Shown here one piece after another: positions 45,673-57,744 of a stretch of DNA of 64,000 nucleotides. The notes below the pieces were generated by a model. It did no database searches. It saw nothing but the letters and a program-made list of their open reading frames with translations, and had not been told where the DNA came from. Position numbers and translations under genes: made by a program. This DNA is from Talpa occidentalis. Its lineage: Eukaryota; Chordata; Mammalia; Eulipotyphla; Talpidae. The first letter of the stretch is position 1; the number at the start of each line of letters is the position of its first letter. The stretch is from NCBI RefSeq assembly GCF_014898055.3, contig NW_023605194.1, positions 98,835,258 to 98,899,257 of the forward strand. The letters run 5' to 3'.

Positions 45673-46374
45673 AATTCATTAATTAATTCCAGCATGCCCC
45701 TCCCCAAAGACTATCAAACTCACTGCTTTATAGAGAGGAAACATTCTCAGTTACAGACATGAAATTCTGTCTCCCTGGAAAATATTTGTAGTGTTTCGTT
45801 GTAATTATAGTATGGCTATGGATTAAATATGATTTTAAATGTCATTTATATTTATCACAGTAGGATACAATTTATGGTCTAGCAATGACAGAAATACTTA
45901 TGTTTATGCATATGAAAGATAATGTTAAACCTCTGAAATCAGAATCCTGGAGTGCTCCCAGAGTTTATTATCATCTTGAATTCAAACACTTACTATTTCT
46001 ATTATTGTTGGTAGTTTTCCATAGTAACCATCACCTGAACACAATTTAATTACATTATGCAGCCATTTAAATTAAATTAATTTAATCCAGAATGAGCTTT
46101 TTAAAGTAGGATATTATACTGCAGTCTATCAATTACCACTTATTAAAAATAATTTTTAAGCCTATGAGAGCCTCAAGAAACCATATTACTGGGAAAAATT
46201 ATAATGTTTAAAAACTGAAAATAATGAAGTGTGTTATTGATTTTTGTCTTAATTTTCTATTCAGGCAGAATGAGATAAACTTTATTGATCCACTGATTTT
46301 GCACTCTGTTTTCTCTATAGACTGTTGTATCTTTATTTAATGTGTGTTAATAAATCCACTCAAGAAAAAAACGA
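45673..46374. other. Unassigned AT-rich sequence
   Basis: Nothing recognised. Repeated attaattcatt words lie just after the pseudogene (45671-45690). Confidence 0.5.
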
Positions 46375-46560
46375 TATAACCTTTAAACTCAGTAATTCTA
46401 CTTCTAAGCATATAAATGCAAAGCTTATGTAGAAGGATACCATCATGTATTATTTATGGTAATAAAAAATTTCAACCTTTGATAATGTTAAATCAATTGT
46501 GATCCATTTCTGTGATAAAATAATTGTATAAAGAGATCATAGAGGTTAATTTTAAAGAGG
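46375..46560 (+). mobile_element. Old L1 ORF2 C-terminal fragment
   Basis: cctttaaactcagtaattct acttctaagcata parallels L1M 'CCTTTGACCCAGCAATTCCACTTCTAGGAAT'. Then taataaaaaatttcaacctt and aatcaattgtgatccatttc follow 'ATAGCAAAAAATTGGAAACAACC...AAATTATGGTACATCC'. Strongly decayed. Confidence 0.6.
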
Positions 46561-47149
46561 TTAAATATTAATTTTAATTATATCAATGAACACTCAAAAT
46601 TATAAGAGCAATTCTATATAATTAAATGCATATATTCATATATGATATAAAATAATTTTAAACTTTTCTATCATTTTGGGAAAAGTATTGCTTAATTTGA
46701 TGACACATTCATTTGTATAGTTTTTATTCCAACTCAGATTTAGAGATAAGAAGGTACATAGTTGATATTAAGTCTGGGGATGCTCGTTGAAGCAGCCCTA
46801 TTATAAATCTTTTTTTTTTTTTATTTCCCTAAGTATATGCATTGAGTTAACTTATCTCTTGGTCTTCTTTCTTGAATATAATTTTAAGATCTTTTCATTT
46901 AAATTTGCTCTGTTAAATAGCAACAGTTATCCACTCCATAGTTGTTTTTTTTTAATGCAGAATCTCAAATTTGTGTTAGACAGATTTAGTGCACAGGAGC
47001 CTGTTTAATCAATAAAAATGAGTAGTTATCCTTGGATTGTAAGGTTTACAGTTTCTCTTTCTTTTTTTTTAATTTTCCTAATTTTTTCAGTGACCAAAGT
47101 ATCTTATTTCTATTGATGCTGCAATTTGATGCGTGAGCTAGGTTCTAGG
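46561..47149. other. Unassigned AT-rich sequence
   Basis: Nothing recognised. Several T-runs, e.g. 46810-46820. Confidence 0.5.
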
Positions 47150-47645
47150 AACTCTTATATAAGCTTCCACATATGTTAAACTGCATTAATAAGCCTTGTG
47201 AAATTGTGTGGGAGACTGTAGGGTAAATGGTTTTCAGGCTTTTCTGCCCTCCCACCATTAGGATTGCCTTGCATGATGGGGCACCTGCAGTTGTTACATT
47301 GTTGTAAGCTGTCTTGATTATTTCTGTGGGCCATGGGAGGAATATTGAGATAGTCACCAAGAGAAGCAGAGGCAGGAAAAAGAAGCAGGAGAGAGGAGGG
47401 GACAAAGAAGGCCAGAAGAGAGAGGGAGAAGCCCAAGTGAAGACTTGCGGGGCTTGGAGGCCTACCAGCCTCCTGGCCCCTGGCACCCCTGCCTGCCATG
47501 TACCTGGTGCTGCAATACATGTAAAGCTCAATAAAAACCTGAGAAAGCCACTGAGGGCTCCAGGACTCTCCTTTACCCCATCTGCAGGGATCATAGAAAC
47601 CTGCTCAGTGCCCATCCTGGCACTACAGAGACAGACTTTCATAGT
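47150..47645 (+). other. Unassigned GC/purine-rich block with TATA and AATAAA signals
   Basis: Sharply different composition from the AT-rich flanks. It contains a TATA-like tatataag (47156-47163), a purine-rich run (agaagcaggagagaggaggg region, about 47360-47430), then cctggcccctggcacccctg and a polyadenylation signal AATAAA at 47530-47535. Overlapping frames exist on both strands (47314-47700 +, 128 codons; 47145-47654 complement, 169 codons), none with a known domain. Most consistent with a solo LTR of an endogenous retrovirus or another unrecognised retroelement, but no terminal TG..CA boundaries or target duplication could be fixed. Confidence 0.35.
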
Positions 47646-47654
47646 AACTGACAT

Positions 47655-49292
47655 GGCTAAGTTGGTTTACTGTCTAAATAAGAAAAATGAATCAAAATGA
47701 ACAGAAAAGACAGAGCAGGTCAAATAAGAAATTACAGTTCCAAATGTTCTAGCCTGTCAATGCATCTAAACATTTTTTCCCCTCAAATGCCATTATTACC
47801 TTATTTCATTGAAAATTCAGAAGTTAAGGGTATTGCAGAATTTTCTGATCTCACCACCATAAATATGTAGTATATTGGTTTAGAATGAAATGTTTTATTC
47901 TATTATTTATGAGTTTGTGTATTTTGTTTAGATGGGAACATTGATAGACAAATGAAATAGGCAACATCTTTTAACCTGTATGTTTCCATTTTAACATTAC
48001 TGAGTTTTATGTGGTAACCTATTACTACTCCTCTAACTCATTTGTTATGTATATATTCCCTACTTTTTCTTAAAACAAAGCTAAGCAAAATGACACACAT
48101 ACACACAAACTAAAAAGCTTACTGATATATAAAAAGTATATTTCAGGCATACACAGTTTATTTAAAAAGTATAAAACAAAATCTTTTAATAAATACAGAG
48201 TTAAAATTATGTGAAATAGGAAATGCATATATATATTAAAGAAAATACAGTTTATATGAGTGAGCAACAATTTCTACACTTCTGAAAGCAAGGAAAGTAT
48301 GAAAAAGGATTTCTGTGTAATTCTAAACAACATGAAATACGTAAGTTGTTAAAGACAGGATAATGTTTTTGGCATTGAAGTCTATAAAGGAATTTATCAC
48401 ATGGATACAAAGACAAGAGTTAAATATAATAAATGGTAATAGCGGAGCGATGAATTTGTAAAAAGTGCAAAAAATATTCTTCATGAAATGTTCTTTCTAT
48501 TGGTTTTCAATGAAATCCAAGTATAGATGATTAATATTGTATTAAAGTATGTTGGAAATTTGGGGTGTGTGTGTGTGTGTGTGTGTGTGTTTGTGTATGT
48601 GAACTTGACATCATTTATGTAGCAGAATTTCTCCTACCCCACTTTCAGCAGAAATTTTTTATGTGCTTTATACTTTTATGTATTTTATATATTTTTATGC
48701 TTCCTTTTTCTGTGATATAGCTGAGATACACAGTCTTGAAAATATATGTTAAATATACTTGAGATTGACATTAGCTCATTATTGGGATAATCATTTTTTA
48801 TTTCAGAAATTTACATTACAAATTTAATAATTTACGTTACTCAGCTTTCTATAAAGGGTTTAGAGAAGAAACACTATAAGAGCATATTAAGTTTGTTTTA
48901 GATTCAGTGGGTTGTTAAAATAGATTGTTAATTATGTTAGGGAATGTCCATATTGGATCTTTAATAATTGAATTTTGAATAAATATGAAATATTGATTGT
49001 ATAGCATATATAAATATGAAAGATTTCAATAAATATTGGATTGTGATAAACTTGCTAATATTTTTCACCTTATTTGTTCAAAATTAAAGTACAATAATAT
49101 TCATTATGCCCCAGTTTCTTCATCTGTATTAGTTATCTACCTCCCCTAATGGATGATTGTAATTCTTTTAAAGAAGTGTTACTGTAGGGCACTTAGGAAA
49201 CATTATCCAACATATTTTACATATTTGCTCTAAAAACATGAAACAACATTTTTGTTAATGATATCTTAAAATATAGGAAGACATTGTGAAAC
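47655..49292. other. Unassigned AT-rich stretch
   Basis: No transposon recognised; contains the (GT)n listed separately. Very AT-rich around 48100-48300 and 48950-49040. Confidence 0.5.
48564..48601. repeat. (GT)n microsatellite
   Basis: About 13 uninterrupted gt units followed by ttgtgtatgtg. Confidence 0.93.
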
Positions 49293-49365
49293 ATAATATA
49301 AATACTGTATCATATATAAATATTTTATATCACATATATTATATATTATACAATATATAAAAATT
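49293..49365. repeat. AT-rich low-complexity tract
   Basis: Repeated atata/tatat words. The head-only SINE at 49380 is inserted at its right edge. Confidence 0.8.
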
Positions 49366-49379
49366 AGCATAACAAGCAG

Positions 49380-49499
49380 TTGTTTTGGGGTTTTTTTTGG
49401 TGGGACCCTTGCCGGCGGCCGGGGATCGAACCGGCGTTGCAGTGACTGCGGGCAGCCTCGCAGCCCAGCGCACAACCACTACGCCACCAGGGGAGGCCC
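49380..49499 (-). mobile_element. SINE copy consisting only of the tRNA-like head
   Basis: In sense it reads GGGCCTCCCCTGGTGGCGTA ... through B box GGTTCGATCCC and GGCAAGGGTCCCACC. It then stops where other copies continue ATGGCGC, and goes straight into AAAAAAAACCCCAAAACAA. About 100 nt of SINE remain, with a target duplication aacaagcag at 49371-49379 and 49500-49508. The duplications show it was inserted in this short form and not trimmed later. Confidence 0.88.
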
Positions 49500-49508
49500 A
49501 ACAAGCAG

Positions 49509-52500
49509 GTTTTAATTAATTTCTTTCTTTAAGCAGTGTGAAATATAATTTAGGAATTATGTACTGATCTACTTTGTAATTGCATGTATCTGTTAACACC
49601 AAGGGACAATAGCAAGCATTGGGAAATTCAAAATTAGTTTAAAAAGTGAGGAAATGAGTGCACTCATTTTTTTAAATTCAAATATATCCAGGGTATATCT
49701 TAACTGGCATTCCACCTATTTAGGACTATCTGGTTCACAGCAGTAGAGGAATCTTCACAAGTTGAGCTGTTGTCTGCTCTTTGAAGATAGTACAAGTCAT
49801 TCTGGATCAGTGTCGGCAGTGTTGAAGACAGCAGGGAAGCGTGTTTAGTAGATAAGCAGTGACAGCATTTTAACTCAGGAAACCCATTTCTGGGTCTCCC
49901 TCTCAAAGTTTTAGTTTGGCCTTGGTAACTGATGCAGTTTATCTCAGGATGTCCCTATTTAATATGTAAATTAGAGATAGTTCATTTGGCAATGATGATT
50001 TCAAAAGCATTTTTTAAAATCATTTAAATAGGAGATAAGCATGGAATTGTTCAGTTTGCTGTTATAGTTGAAAATTGTATCGCTATTTTATTAGACAGAT
50101 TGGATCTTTTAAAAATAAAAGATTAACAGAGTTTTTATTCTACACAAGCTTTTAAAGTGTTATCTTACTGTGTAATGATTTAAATAAAATATGCCTAACT
50201 CATGATTAAAATTATTAAACTTGAGTCAAATCATCCTAGGCGAATATGGATCACTTGAAGGGCATAACCCCCATTACTCTTATTTCTTATTTACTGTATG
50301 CCATGCTTATAAGAATAACTTACTGTTTTCCATTTGGTAATTCTTTCTGTTCTGAAATTATATGAAAAATATGACTTTGAGGCAAACTCTTAAAGATGTA
50401 GCCCATTTAGAACCAACCTTGAAATCTATAAAACTGACTTGAATCATGGAAAACCCTCCCAAGAAAATAGACATTCTGAAAAACTTCAAGTTAATCTGCA
50501 TTTAACTAACCGTTAGATTGTTTGGTCAAATTAGAATGTTCTCTGCCCTCTGATCTTCAAAGAGTCAATCTTATGTCTTGGTTATGTCAGGACCGCACTA
50601 GGATTAAAAGTTTAAGATTGTTGGAAGGGGAACTTTAACATGAGAAAGAGCAGACACTGAGTGTTAAAGGAAATTCAGCAAAAATGCAAAGACGTGATAG
50701 TGAATGTGTCAAAGAGACAGCTGGTAGACCTCAGGAAGCTGTAACCAGAGAAGTGGAGTGTTCAGGACACTGGATACAGTCATATTTAGCATCCTATCCT
50801 AGGACAGTGTGGGTTTTGAGAGATATCTGTTATCAGATTACAGTTCCCTATTGCAAAGTAGCAAATATTTATTCAGCATTTTTATTAATAAATATTGTGT
50901 TTGGTTTTTTCCTTTGAAGTGCTTATATTTTATTTTCTCCATATGACTTACAGTAGTTACAGTAGTTATACATACAGTGTATGTATATGTGTGTGTACAC
51001 ACAAAAGAGAAGGAAGATATATAAAGAGTAAATTAAAAACCAAGAAATTATTCTACTTACCAACACAAACATTAAACATTTGGAACTTTTTTCAGAGACT
51101 GCAAGTAAGCCTTGTAAGATTATGTAATTTGCCTGATTGATAATAATCTGAGTCTTCTGGTTCTTCAATCTATTTTGAAGAACAGATAGTTACTAGGAAT
51201 CACTTTTAAATCAGAGACCATTGGGAACAGCCTATAAAGTGTGAAGAGAAGAGGTGCATTTGGAAGTACATGTTTGGAGGTAGTGGGTGGGAAAGGGGCA
51301 TGAATCTCAGCAGAAGCTAGCATTGGAGAAGGGGTACAATAGCCCAATTTATAGCTAGCCCTTACTGGCACCCTGAAGCAGAATTCACAGTGGAGTTGGC
51401 AACAGTATTGGAGAATGTAGCTGTAAGAATTAAGACATCTGATATTTTGGAGTCTGAAAAGATGATTTATTTACAGAGGAAGTAATAATAAATTTGTTTA
51501 TTGAGTTTGGCAGTTGGATACTTTCTAGAAACAAAGACAGTCAATTATGATTATTTTCTTTTGATAGAAAGGCTAAGCTATGGTTGTTCTCTCTCAGTCA
51601 GGGAATATGGAATCTGACAATTTTGGCTTTTCTAAAGGAGTACACAGAGAATTTCCTACCTGAAGCTCTTTGTTTAGGTGTGGAAAAGGCATTAAAGATG
51701 CAATAGGTGGATTTAACAAATGTATGCAAATTGCATTATGATGGAAATTGTGTCTCAAAGATTTTCTCATTAAGAGAAGGGCCAACAATCAGTAATTATG
51801 TAACACTTCATGTCTGCAGTTTAATATATTCCTTGTTTCAGCCACTTAAGGTACCCTGTGAGCCAGTGATAGCATTTTCTTGTTCTGTGTGATCAACTGT
51901 CTCTAATTACGGTACCAAATCACTCAAAAGGATGTGTATTGCCTTCTTAATATTTAATTAGATTTTTAAAATTAGCATTCTTTGATAGCAATGTAGGCAT
52001 AATACAGTGCTAGTGCTAATTGAAGAACCCCTATGGGGTCTTAGGGTATGTTTGACATGAGTTATGAGGATCTGTTTTGATGTTTCATCACTAATATCTT
52101 GTTTTAGAACACAGCCAAGTATATGGAGCAGTGCTTTTGACTCATTCCCACAGACTTTTGATATCCCTCTTGGAGGAGGAATTTGGGGATCTGAAAATTA
52201 CTATTAAACAGGGTTTATTCCCCTCTGGCAACATTTTTCTGCTTGTCCAGCAATTTTACAGCAGAATTTCTTACTTAATTGATGTACAATGCTATTTCCC
52301 ACAAGAGTTGGAATTTATTTGAAATTAATTTTAAAGAGCTAAAGCTTTTAGACATAAAGATAACAGGAAGCAAACACTTAAGGCAAAGCAGCATTCATCC
52401 TCAGTGTTGTTTATTTTGAAGTTCCTGAAATGAGTGGTTCAGTAGATGGGATAAAGGGGAAGATTATAGATGCCTTGGTTGTTCCCATAAATTTTGCAAA

Positions 52501-52959
52501 ACCTCTGAATATCTGAAATAGAATACAGCAATTGCTCCACCGGGAAGAGAAATGCCATTTCTGCTGTAAATCTTTACTGCCCGAGCCTTCATAACCCATT
52601 TGTCAGACTGTGCTTTTCTATAACAATTTTAACTTTGAAAAAATATCCCCAGGGCCAAAAACTTATTAAAACTCTCTGTGTTGAGTAAGTATGCTGCCTC
52701 GGGTGCTCTGTAGAACTGCAGAAAGAGAAGACTCGTCCTACCCCTAGGGGTAGTAATTCTGCTGAGAGCTACAGGCAAATGAAAAGGAATATGTGTACAA
52801 GACAGGTGACCAAATATAAATAAAGACTCTGGCATTCATGGAATAGACTGAATGAAAAGTTTGCCACCTGGCTAGAGAACTATGTCAACACCAAGAACAG
52901 GGCATATGCTAGGTCAGCACTACTAAAAGCTACTACTAGAGCTATTATAGGAGGAAATT
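49509..52959. other. Longest repeat-poor stretch of the window
   Basis: About 3.4 kb with no repeat I can name. Sequence complexity is normal and composition mixed. Frames such as 50684-50917 and 51165-51371 show no known domain. Could be unique desert sequence with regulatory elements, but nothing in the sequence itself proves that. Confidence 0.45.
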
Positions 52960-53045
52960 AATTTCTTTATGTTAATTCTTTACTGCAGCCCCATAAGATA
53001 ATACTGTCATCAGTTCACAAAGGAAAACAGTTAAGAATTTTTTTT
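52960..53045 (-). mobile_element. Possible MIR scrap
   Basis: gcagccccataagataatac tgtcatcagttcacaaagga aaacagttaag resembles the reversed MIR core. Cut by the SINE pair. Confidence 0.35.
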
Positions 53046-53065
53046 TTATCAAGACTTGATTTTTT

Positions 53066-53607
53066 TTTTCCAGATTTATTTATTTTTAGGGCGGTGGCAC
53101 AGGCGGTTGAGTGCAGCGCTGTGAAGCAATCTGCAGCCTCTGCAGTGCAGGTTCGATCCTGGCTGGCCGGCGAGAATCCCACATGGTGCAGCAGACCTCT
53201 CCTGTCTCGCCTGCTGCACTCCTAAGCAGTGTATTTCGGTAGATCTGCCTGTTCTGCACCCGACTCTGTATCTGGTGAATCCTCTCACCTTCCTGTGCAT
53301 CTGGCTTGTACCCCTGTTCTTGTATGCATGAATAAATAAATCTTTGAAAAAAAGATTTATTTTTATACAAGAACTGGGATATAGGCCAGAGGCATGGGAG
53401 AGTGAGAGGATTCACCAGAGACAGAGCAGAGAGCAGAACAGGCAGACTGACCAAAATACACTGCTGAGGGGAGAAGCGGGCGAGACAGGAGAGGTCTGTC
53501 GCACCATGTGCGTATCTCCCAGGCTGGCCAGGAATCCAACCCGCGCAGCAGAGGTTGTGGACAGCTTCACAGTACTGTGTTCAACCCACTGCACCACCAG
53601 CGAGGCC
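53066..53607 (-). mobile_element. tRNA-derived SINE (antisense member of an inverted pair)
   Basis: Outer element of a nested pair. Its T-rich tail (53066-53088) is separated from its body (53366-53607, tacaagaactgggatatagg ... ccaccagcgaggccc) by the sense SINE. The whole pair is bracketed by target duplication caagacttgatttttt at 53050-53065 and 53608-53623. Older subtype body. Confidence 0.9.
53089..53352 (+). mobile_element. tRNA-derived SINE (sense member, nested in the other's tail)
   Basis: Starts GGGCGGTGGCACAGGCGGTT (the 5' CCTCCCC is missing). B box GGTTCGATCC; tail ATGAATAAATAAATCTTTGA then A-run. Target duplication agatttatt(tatt)ttta lies at 53072-53088 and 53353-53365, which lies within the antisense SINE's tail, so this copy inserted second. 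Confidence 0.9.
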
Positions 53608-53639
53608 CAAGACTTGATTTTTTAAGGACATTTCAAGGT

Positions 53640-54372
53640 TCACAGTAAAACAGGGGAGGACCCCACCAGCAGTGAATGAGATCTTGTTGCTCTACTTCCT
53701 CATCGGTATTTGTTGTTGTCAGTGTTCTAGATTTTGGCCATTTTAATGGTCATGTAGTGGTGTCTCATTTTTAAATTTGCATTTGCCTGATGACCTAGGA
53801 TGTGGAATCGTTTTTCATTCGCTTCTTTGCCATCTGTATATTTTCTTTGCTGAGGTGTCTTTAATGTTTTTGGCTCTTTTGAAAATTAGGTTGTTTGTTT
53901 TCTTAAGTTTTGAGAATTTTTTGTGTATTTGGGGGAACAGTCCTTAATCAGATATATCTTTTGCAAATATTTCCTCCCACTCTGTGGCTTTTCTTGTCAT
54001 TCTCTTCACATTGCCTTTCACAGAGCAAAAGTTTTAAATTTTAATGAAGTCTGGCTTGTCAATTCATTTTCCCATGGCTTGTGCCTTTGATATTGTATCT
54101 GGAAAGTTATTGCCATATCCAAGGTCATCTAGGTTTTCTCGTATGTTATCACCTAGCAGTTTTATAGTTCTGTTTTACATTTAGGTTTATGGTCCATTTT
54201 GAGTCATTTTTTGTGTCAAGTTTAAAGTATGTGTCTCGATATTCTCTCTCTCTCTTTTCTCTCTCTTTCTATCTCTCTCTCTCCCCCCTCCCCTTCTCTC
54301 TCTCAATCCAACATCATTTGTTGAAAAGATTAACACTGCCCCATTGTTTAGCCTTTGCTCCTTTTTTGAAGA
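53640..54372 (-). mobile_element. Old L1 ORF2 fragment, antisense
   Basis: cggtatttgttgttgtcagt, gccattttaatggtcatgta gtgg, tttgcatttgcctgatgac, cagtccttaatcagatatat c, atttcctcccactctgtggc, gtccattttgagtcatttt and catcatttgttgaaaagatt a follow the reversed C-terminal part of L1 ORF2. A CT-rich simple repeat interrupts it at 54243-54304. Non-coding. Confidence 0.82.
54243..54304. repeat. (CT)n-rich low-complexity repeat inside L1
   Basis: tctctctctctcttttctct followed by more ct units and a c-run. Expanded within the old L1 just before its catcatttgttgaa segment. Confidence 0.9.
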
Positions 54373-54404
54373 TCATTTCACCATAAAAAGAAAAATTTTA
54401 AGGG

Positions 54405-54510
54405 ACAAATTTACTTAATAAAACTCAGCCAGCTAGTTTATTATTGTCAAAGCTGGATTTGAACCCATGTTGTTTATTTCTTGCTCTGTATTGCTTCTAC
54501 ACTATGTATC
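54405..54510 (-). mobile_element. MIR SINE fragment
   Basis: agccagctagtttattattg tcaaagctggatttgaaccc atg, then ctctgtattgcttctacact atg is reversed MIR tRNA-side ('CACAGCTAGTAAGTGGCAGAGCTGGGATTTGAACCCAGG...'). Confidence 0.65.
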
Positions 54511-56204
54511 ATTTATAGTAAATAAATGTGAATAGGGAGTTTCTTACCAATTTAATATGAATTCATGTAGTGGTCCAAAGGATGGTAGATCCGTACCTGC
54601 TGCAAATATCTGACATTACATTAACAATTCTGTTAACATTATATTCAAATTATTTTTGAGATTAAATGTTGCTGATTAGGCCACTGTATTGATATCTATC
54701 ATGTCATTAGTCCCTTGATACACATTTGTGCTATCTCTTGCCTGTCCAGTGTAAACTGAAATGTTTATACTCCTTGAGTGCCTCCTGAACCCAAGAAAGC
54801 ATTCTAACATATATTAAACCAAGCTGTATTGAATGTTGGTATTAGGAAACAGACGTCAAGATTTGGAAAGACCATTGTAAAGGCCCTGACTTGCAATATA
54901 CCTTATGTATTTGAAAAATAAAATAGCTTGGATTACTTTAAAACTCACTCTATTGCTATTAAGTAAGAAAGGGAAATTGTGATAGAAGCTGTGTGTGTGT
55001 GTGTGTGTCAAAATTCAGTGGTAAATATACATCTGGAGGCCAGGAAAAATGGCTAAGAGATGGACGTCTGGGACTCACCTACATTTGGATGGCATATGAA
55101 GCAATAAAATAATTGACATACATCAAGAATTAAGCTTAGATAAAGTAGAGAAGAGGCCTGAGGACAAAGCCTTGAGGTATTCATATATTTCAAAAAGTAA
55201 ATGAAATTGAATTGTCAAAGAAGATGAGAATAGAAGACAAGAAGAAGGAAGGAAATACCGAGAGCCTGGTGTCTGAAAAGCCAAGTGAAGTGTTGCAAAG
55301 ACAAAAAGGTTAATCACTCATACATGTGCTGCTGACAAACTGAAAACCAAACATTAAATTTAATTATGTGAGTGAGTGGTGAATTTGAAAAGAATGGTTT
55401 AGTGAAGTAGTAGATGTAAAAGTTTACTGTAGTCTGAATAGATAGAGTGGTGGAAATATATGAAAGTTATTTTCTGGTTATTAATATTTTCATAGCAAAT
55501 AGAAAGCTAAGCCATTTTCTAGCACAAGGATGGTTAGGGAGTACTATTCCTGTGAGGAAAGAAGACATATTGCAAATGCAATGTGATTACAAGATCCACT
55601 TGAAGTGACTAGTCTTAATTTAAATGGAGAACAGTTAACATGGTTGTGTATTTGTTCCCAACATCTTCAGATAGACAGATAGTACATAGGCATCTAGGTA
55701 GAATTTTGCAATGTTGGAATCATGAGAATATAAGGCACATGGGGGTGCATGGCAGAAAGAGATTAGAATGATGAGTTTTGGAGTTCAAGTGTTGTAGGGA
55801 TAGAGGTGAGAATATAAGCCAGAGAAGGGACAGAAGAAGTGACAGATTTAACAAATTATTTATTCCACCTGGTTAAGGAATTGTTAGATTCAGATACTTG
55901 AAGTAATGAGCTGGAAAGTTTGAAGTACTGGATAAATAGTAAGATGTTTGACCTTTACATTAAGATATAATGACAAGGCATATATATCTATATATGCAGA
56001 TACATATGTCATCCTAGGGTGAAGGAGATGAGATCAAGGGACTTGGTCACTATGTTGAAATGGTTATCGATGTGGATATTGAAATTAGAATTAATCAGAA
56101 TACTGGATAAAGTGAGCAATGATAGAAAGTTAACATATCCAAGAAATGAAAGAGAGTGGATCAGGGGTAATATGGAATCAGATTAATATGGGTGATATGG
56201 TTGG
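54511..56204. other. Unassigned stretch
   Basis: No family recognised. Purine-rich and similar in texture from about 55020 to 56100 (many aag/gaa/tgg words), possibly one decayed element. It contains the (GT)n at 54990. Confidence 0.45.
54990..55008. repeat. Short (GT)n microsatellite
   Basis: Nine gt units. Confidence 0.9.
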
Positions 56205-56265
56205 TTGATCTCCATTTTACAAATGGAGGACACTGAGGAAGGAGGCTGGAGAATGACCTAGAAAT
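56205..56265 (-). mobile_element. MIR scrap
   Basis: ctccattttacaaatggagg acactgaggaagg is the reversed 'CCCATTTTACAGATGAGGAAACTGAGG' core. Confidence 0.45.
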
Positions 56266-56569
56266 AGCTAACCAGAACATGATGACTCTTACTTTCAGTG
56301 TTACAAGAACTGTTAAGGAGAAAAATCTTACATATGTAATAGTTATCTCCCATTTTGTTCACTTTCCAGGTACCTAAGAAAATTAACTATTTTTGATCTG
56401 TATAGTTCCAGGATCACGGTTAGGTGTCAGGGATACTGATATGTCAGTTGTGGTTAAAACAAACTAGTTAGAAGAGAAGAAAGGAGAGACATGAAGAATC
56501 AGCTGTTGTATAAACCCAGGTGATTAGAGTCTCAGAAACTTCTAAAAACAATAAGGATAGATGCCTTTT

Positions 56570-56690
56570 ATTCATCACTTACAGATCAGAAACTGAAACA
56601 AAAAGAAATAAAATGATCTATCCAAACTGCGTGACTGATTACAATGTGGTAGAACTTGGCCTTCCTGACTTCCAGACAGTACTATAGAAC
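56570..56690 (-). mobile_element. MIR SINE fragment
   Basis: cacttacagatcagaaactg aaacaaaaag, then gatctatccaaactgcgtga ctgattacaatgtggtagaa cttgg follow the reversed MIR from the core to the tRNA side. Confidence 0.6.
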
Positions 56691-57744
56691 AAACAAAACA
56701 ACTAAATGCCAACTAAATTCCATAGTTTCTGTTCTTGGTTCATCATTGTTGCTATAATTAATTGTGTGCTAATAAACCCTAACTTGAATAGAACGGGAAA
56801 TTATTCTTGATTCTTTTGCAGCTTAATATATATTTAACATAAATGAAAAAGAAAGCAGGAAGACACAATCAAAGACAAATTAAGAGTGTAATCAAATGGA
56901 AATGTTTGCATACCATATTTTATGATTGGTGTGAGAAAACCATTTTTATTTCATAAAACAGCAATTTCAAAGTGTCCATCATTGCTACTCCACAGTGAAG
57001 TAATTGAGCCACTTTTGCTGAGGACTTTTATTTCCCATTTTCAGTAGTGTATGGTGTATTGTCACACTATGGGGGTCAGTCCCCGAGCATGATTGAGCAA
57101 TGTTGGTAAATGCGAGAATTATGGGATAGTCTGAGAGAGACCAGGGACATTGTCTGTGCATTACCTGCGTGTAGATGATAACTTAGGTGCTCGCTGAGCA
57201 TCCCCACGGTAATGTATGTAATTAAAGCCTCTTCTAATAAATCAGTAAATTCAGAAAATGAAAAACAAAAATTAGCTACCCTAGCTCAGGTTCCAAACGT
57301 TATATTTAGGTTGAGCTGGTTGCCTTTCCAAAGCAAATATGGTGCTTATCATCTCCCAGGCATCACCATTTGCACCAGTTCATCAAACACCCAGGAAGTG
57401 TAGCTATCTCAGGAAAGCAGCTTGTCCTTAAATGATTTATTCCTGTTCAGAGGAGGGTTTAATTGGCATCTCAAAAGAGGTAAAAGAGTAAGGGCAATAA
57501 TAAATCTAAACAATTCCAAATAACTGTTATCCTAATTGCATCAGTAGACATCTTAATCATTTAAACTGCTGAAAACTTTGGTGCTGCAAACTTTCTGGCC
57601 GTTGCAAACTCATGGTAGTGCACACTGGTTTGCTGTAGGTAGAAATGCATGTATGTGCACCTGTTACATGAATGTGCTTCTTATATTTCACCAAGATGAT
57701 CTTCAGGTGACTTCAATGTGAAACTGTCATCTCCACTTGATGGG
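56691..57744. other. Unassigned unique-looking stretch
   Basis: No repeat recognised. Composition is balanced with normal complexity from about 56940 to 57720, including patches such as tgggggtcagtccccgagca and ctgcgtgtagatgataactt agg. Candidate for conserved non-coding DNA; untested. Confidence 0.4.

Noticed and set aside
47145..47654. 169-codon complement frame (and the 128-codon sense frame) as protein-coding
   Set aside because: They overlap on opposite strands in a GC-rich block where long frames arise by chance. No domain recognised. The block itself is reported as unassigned.
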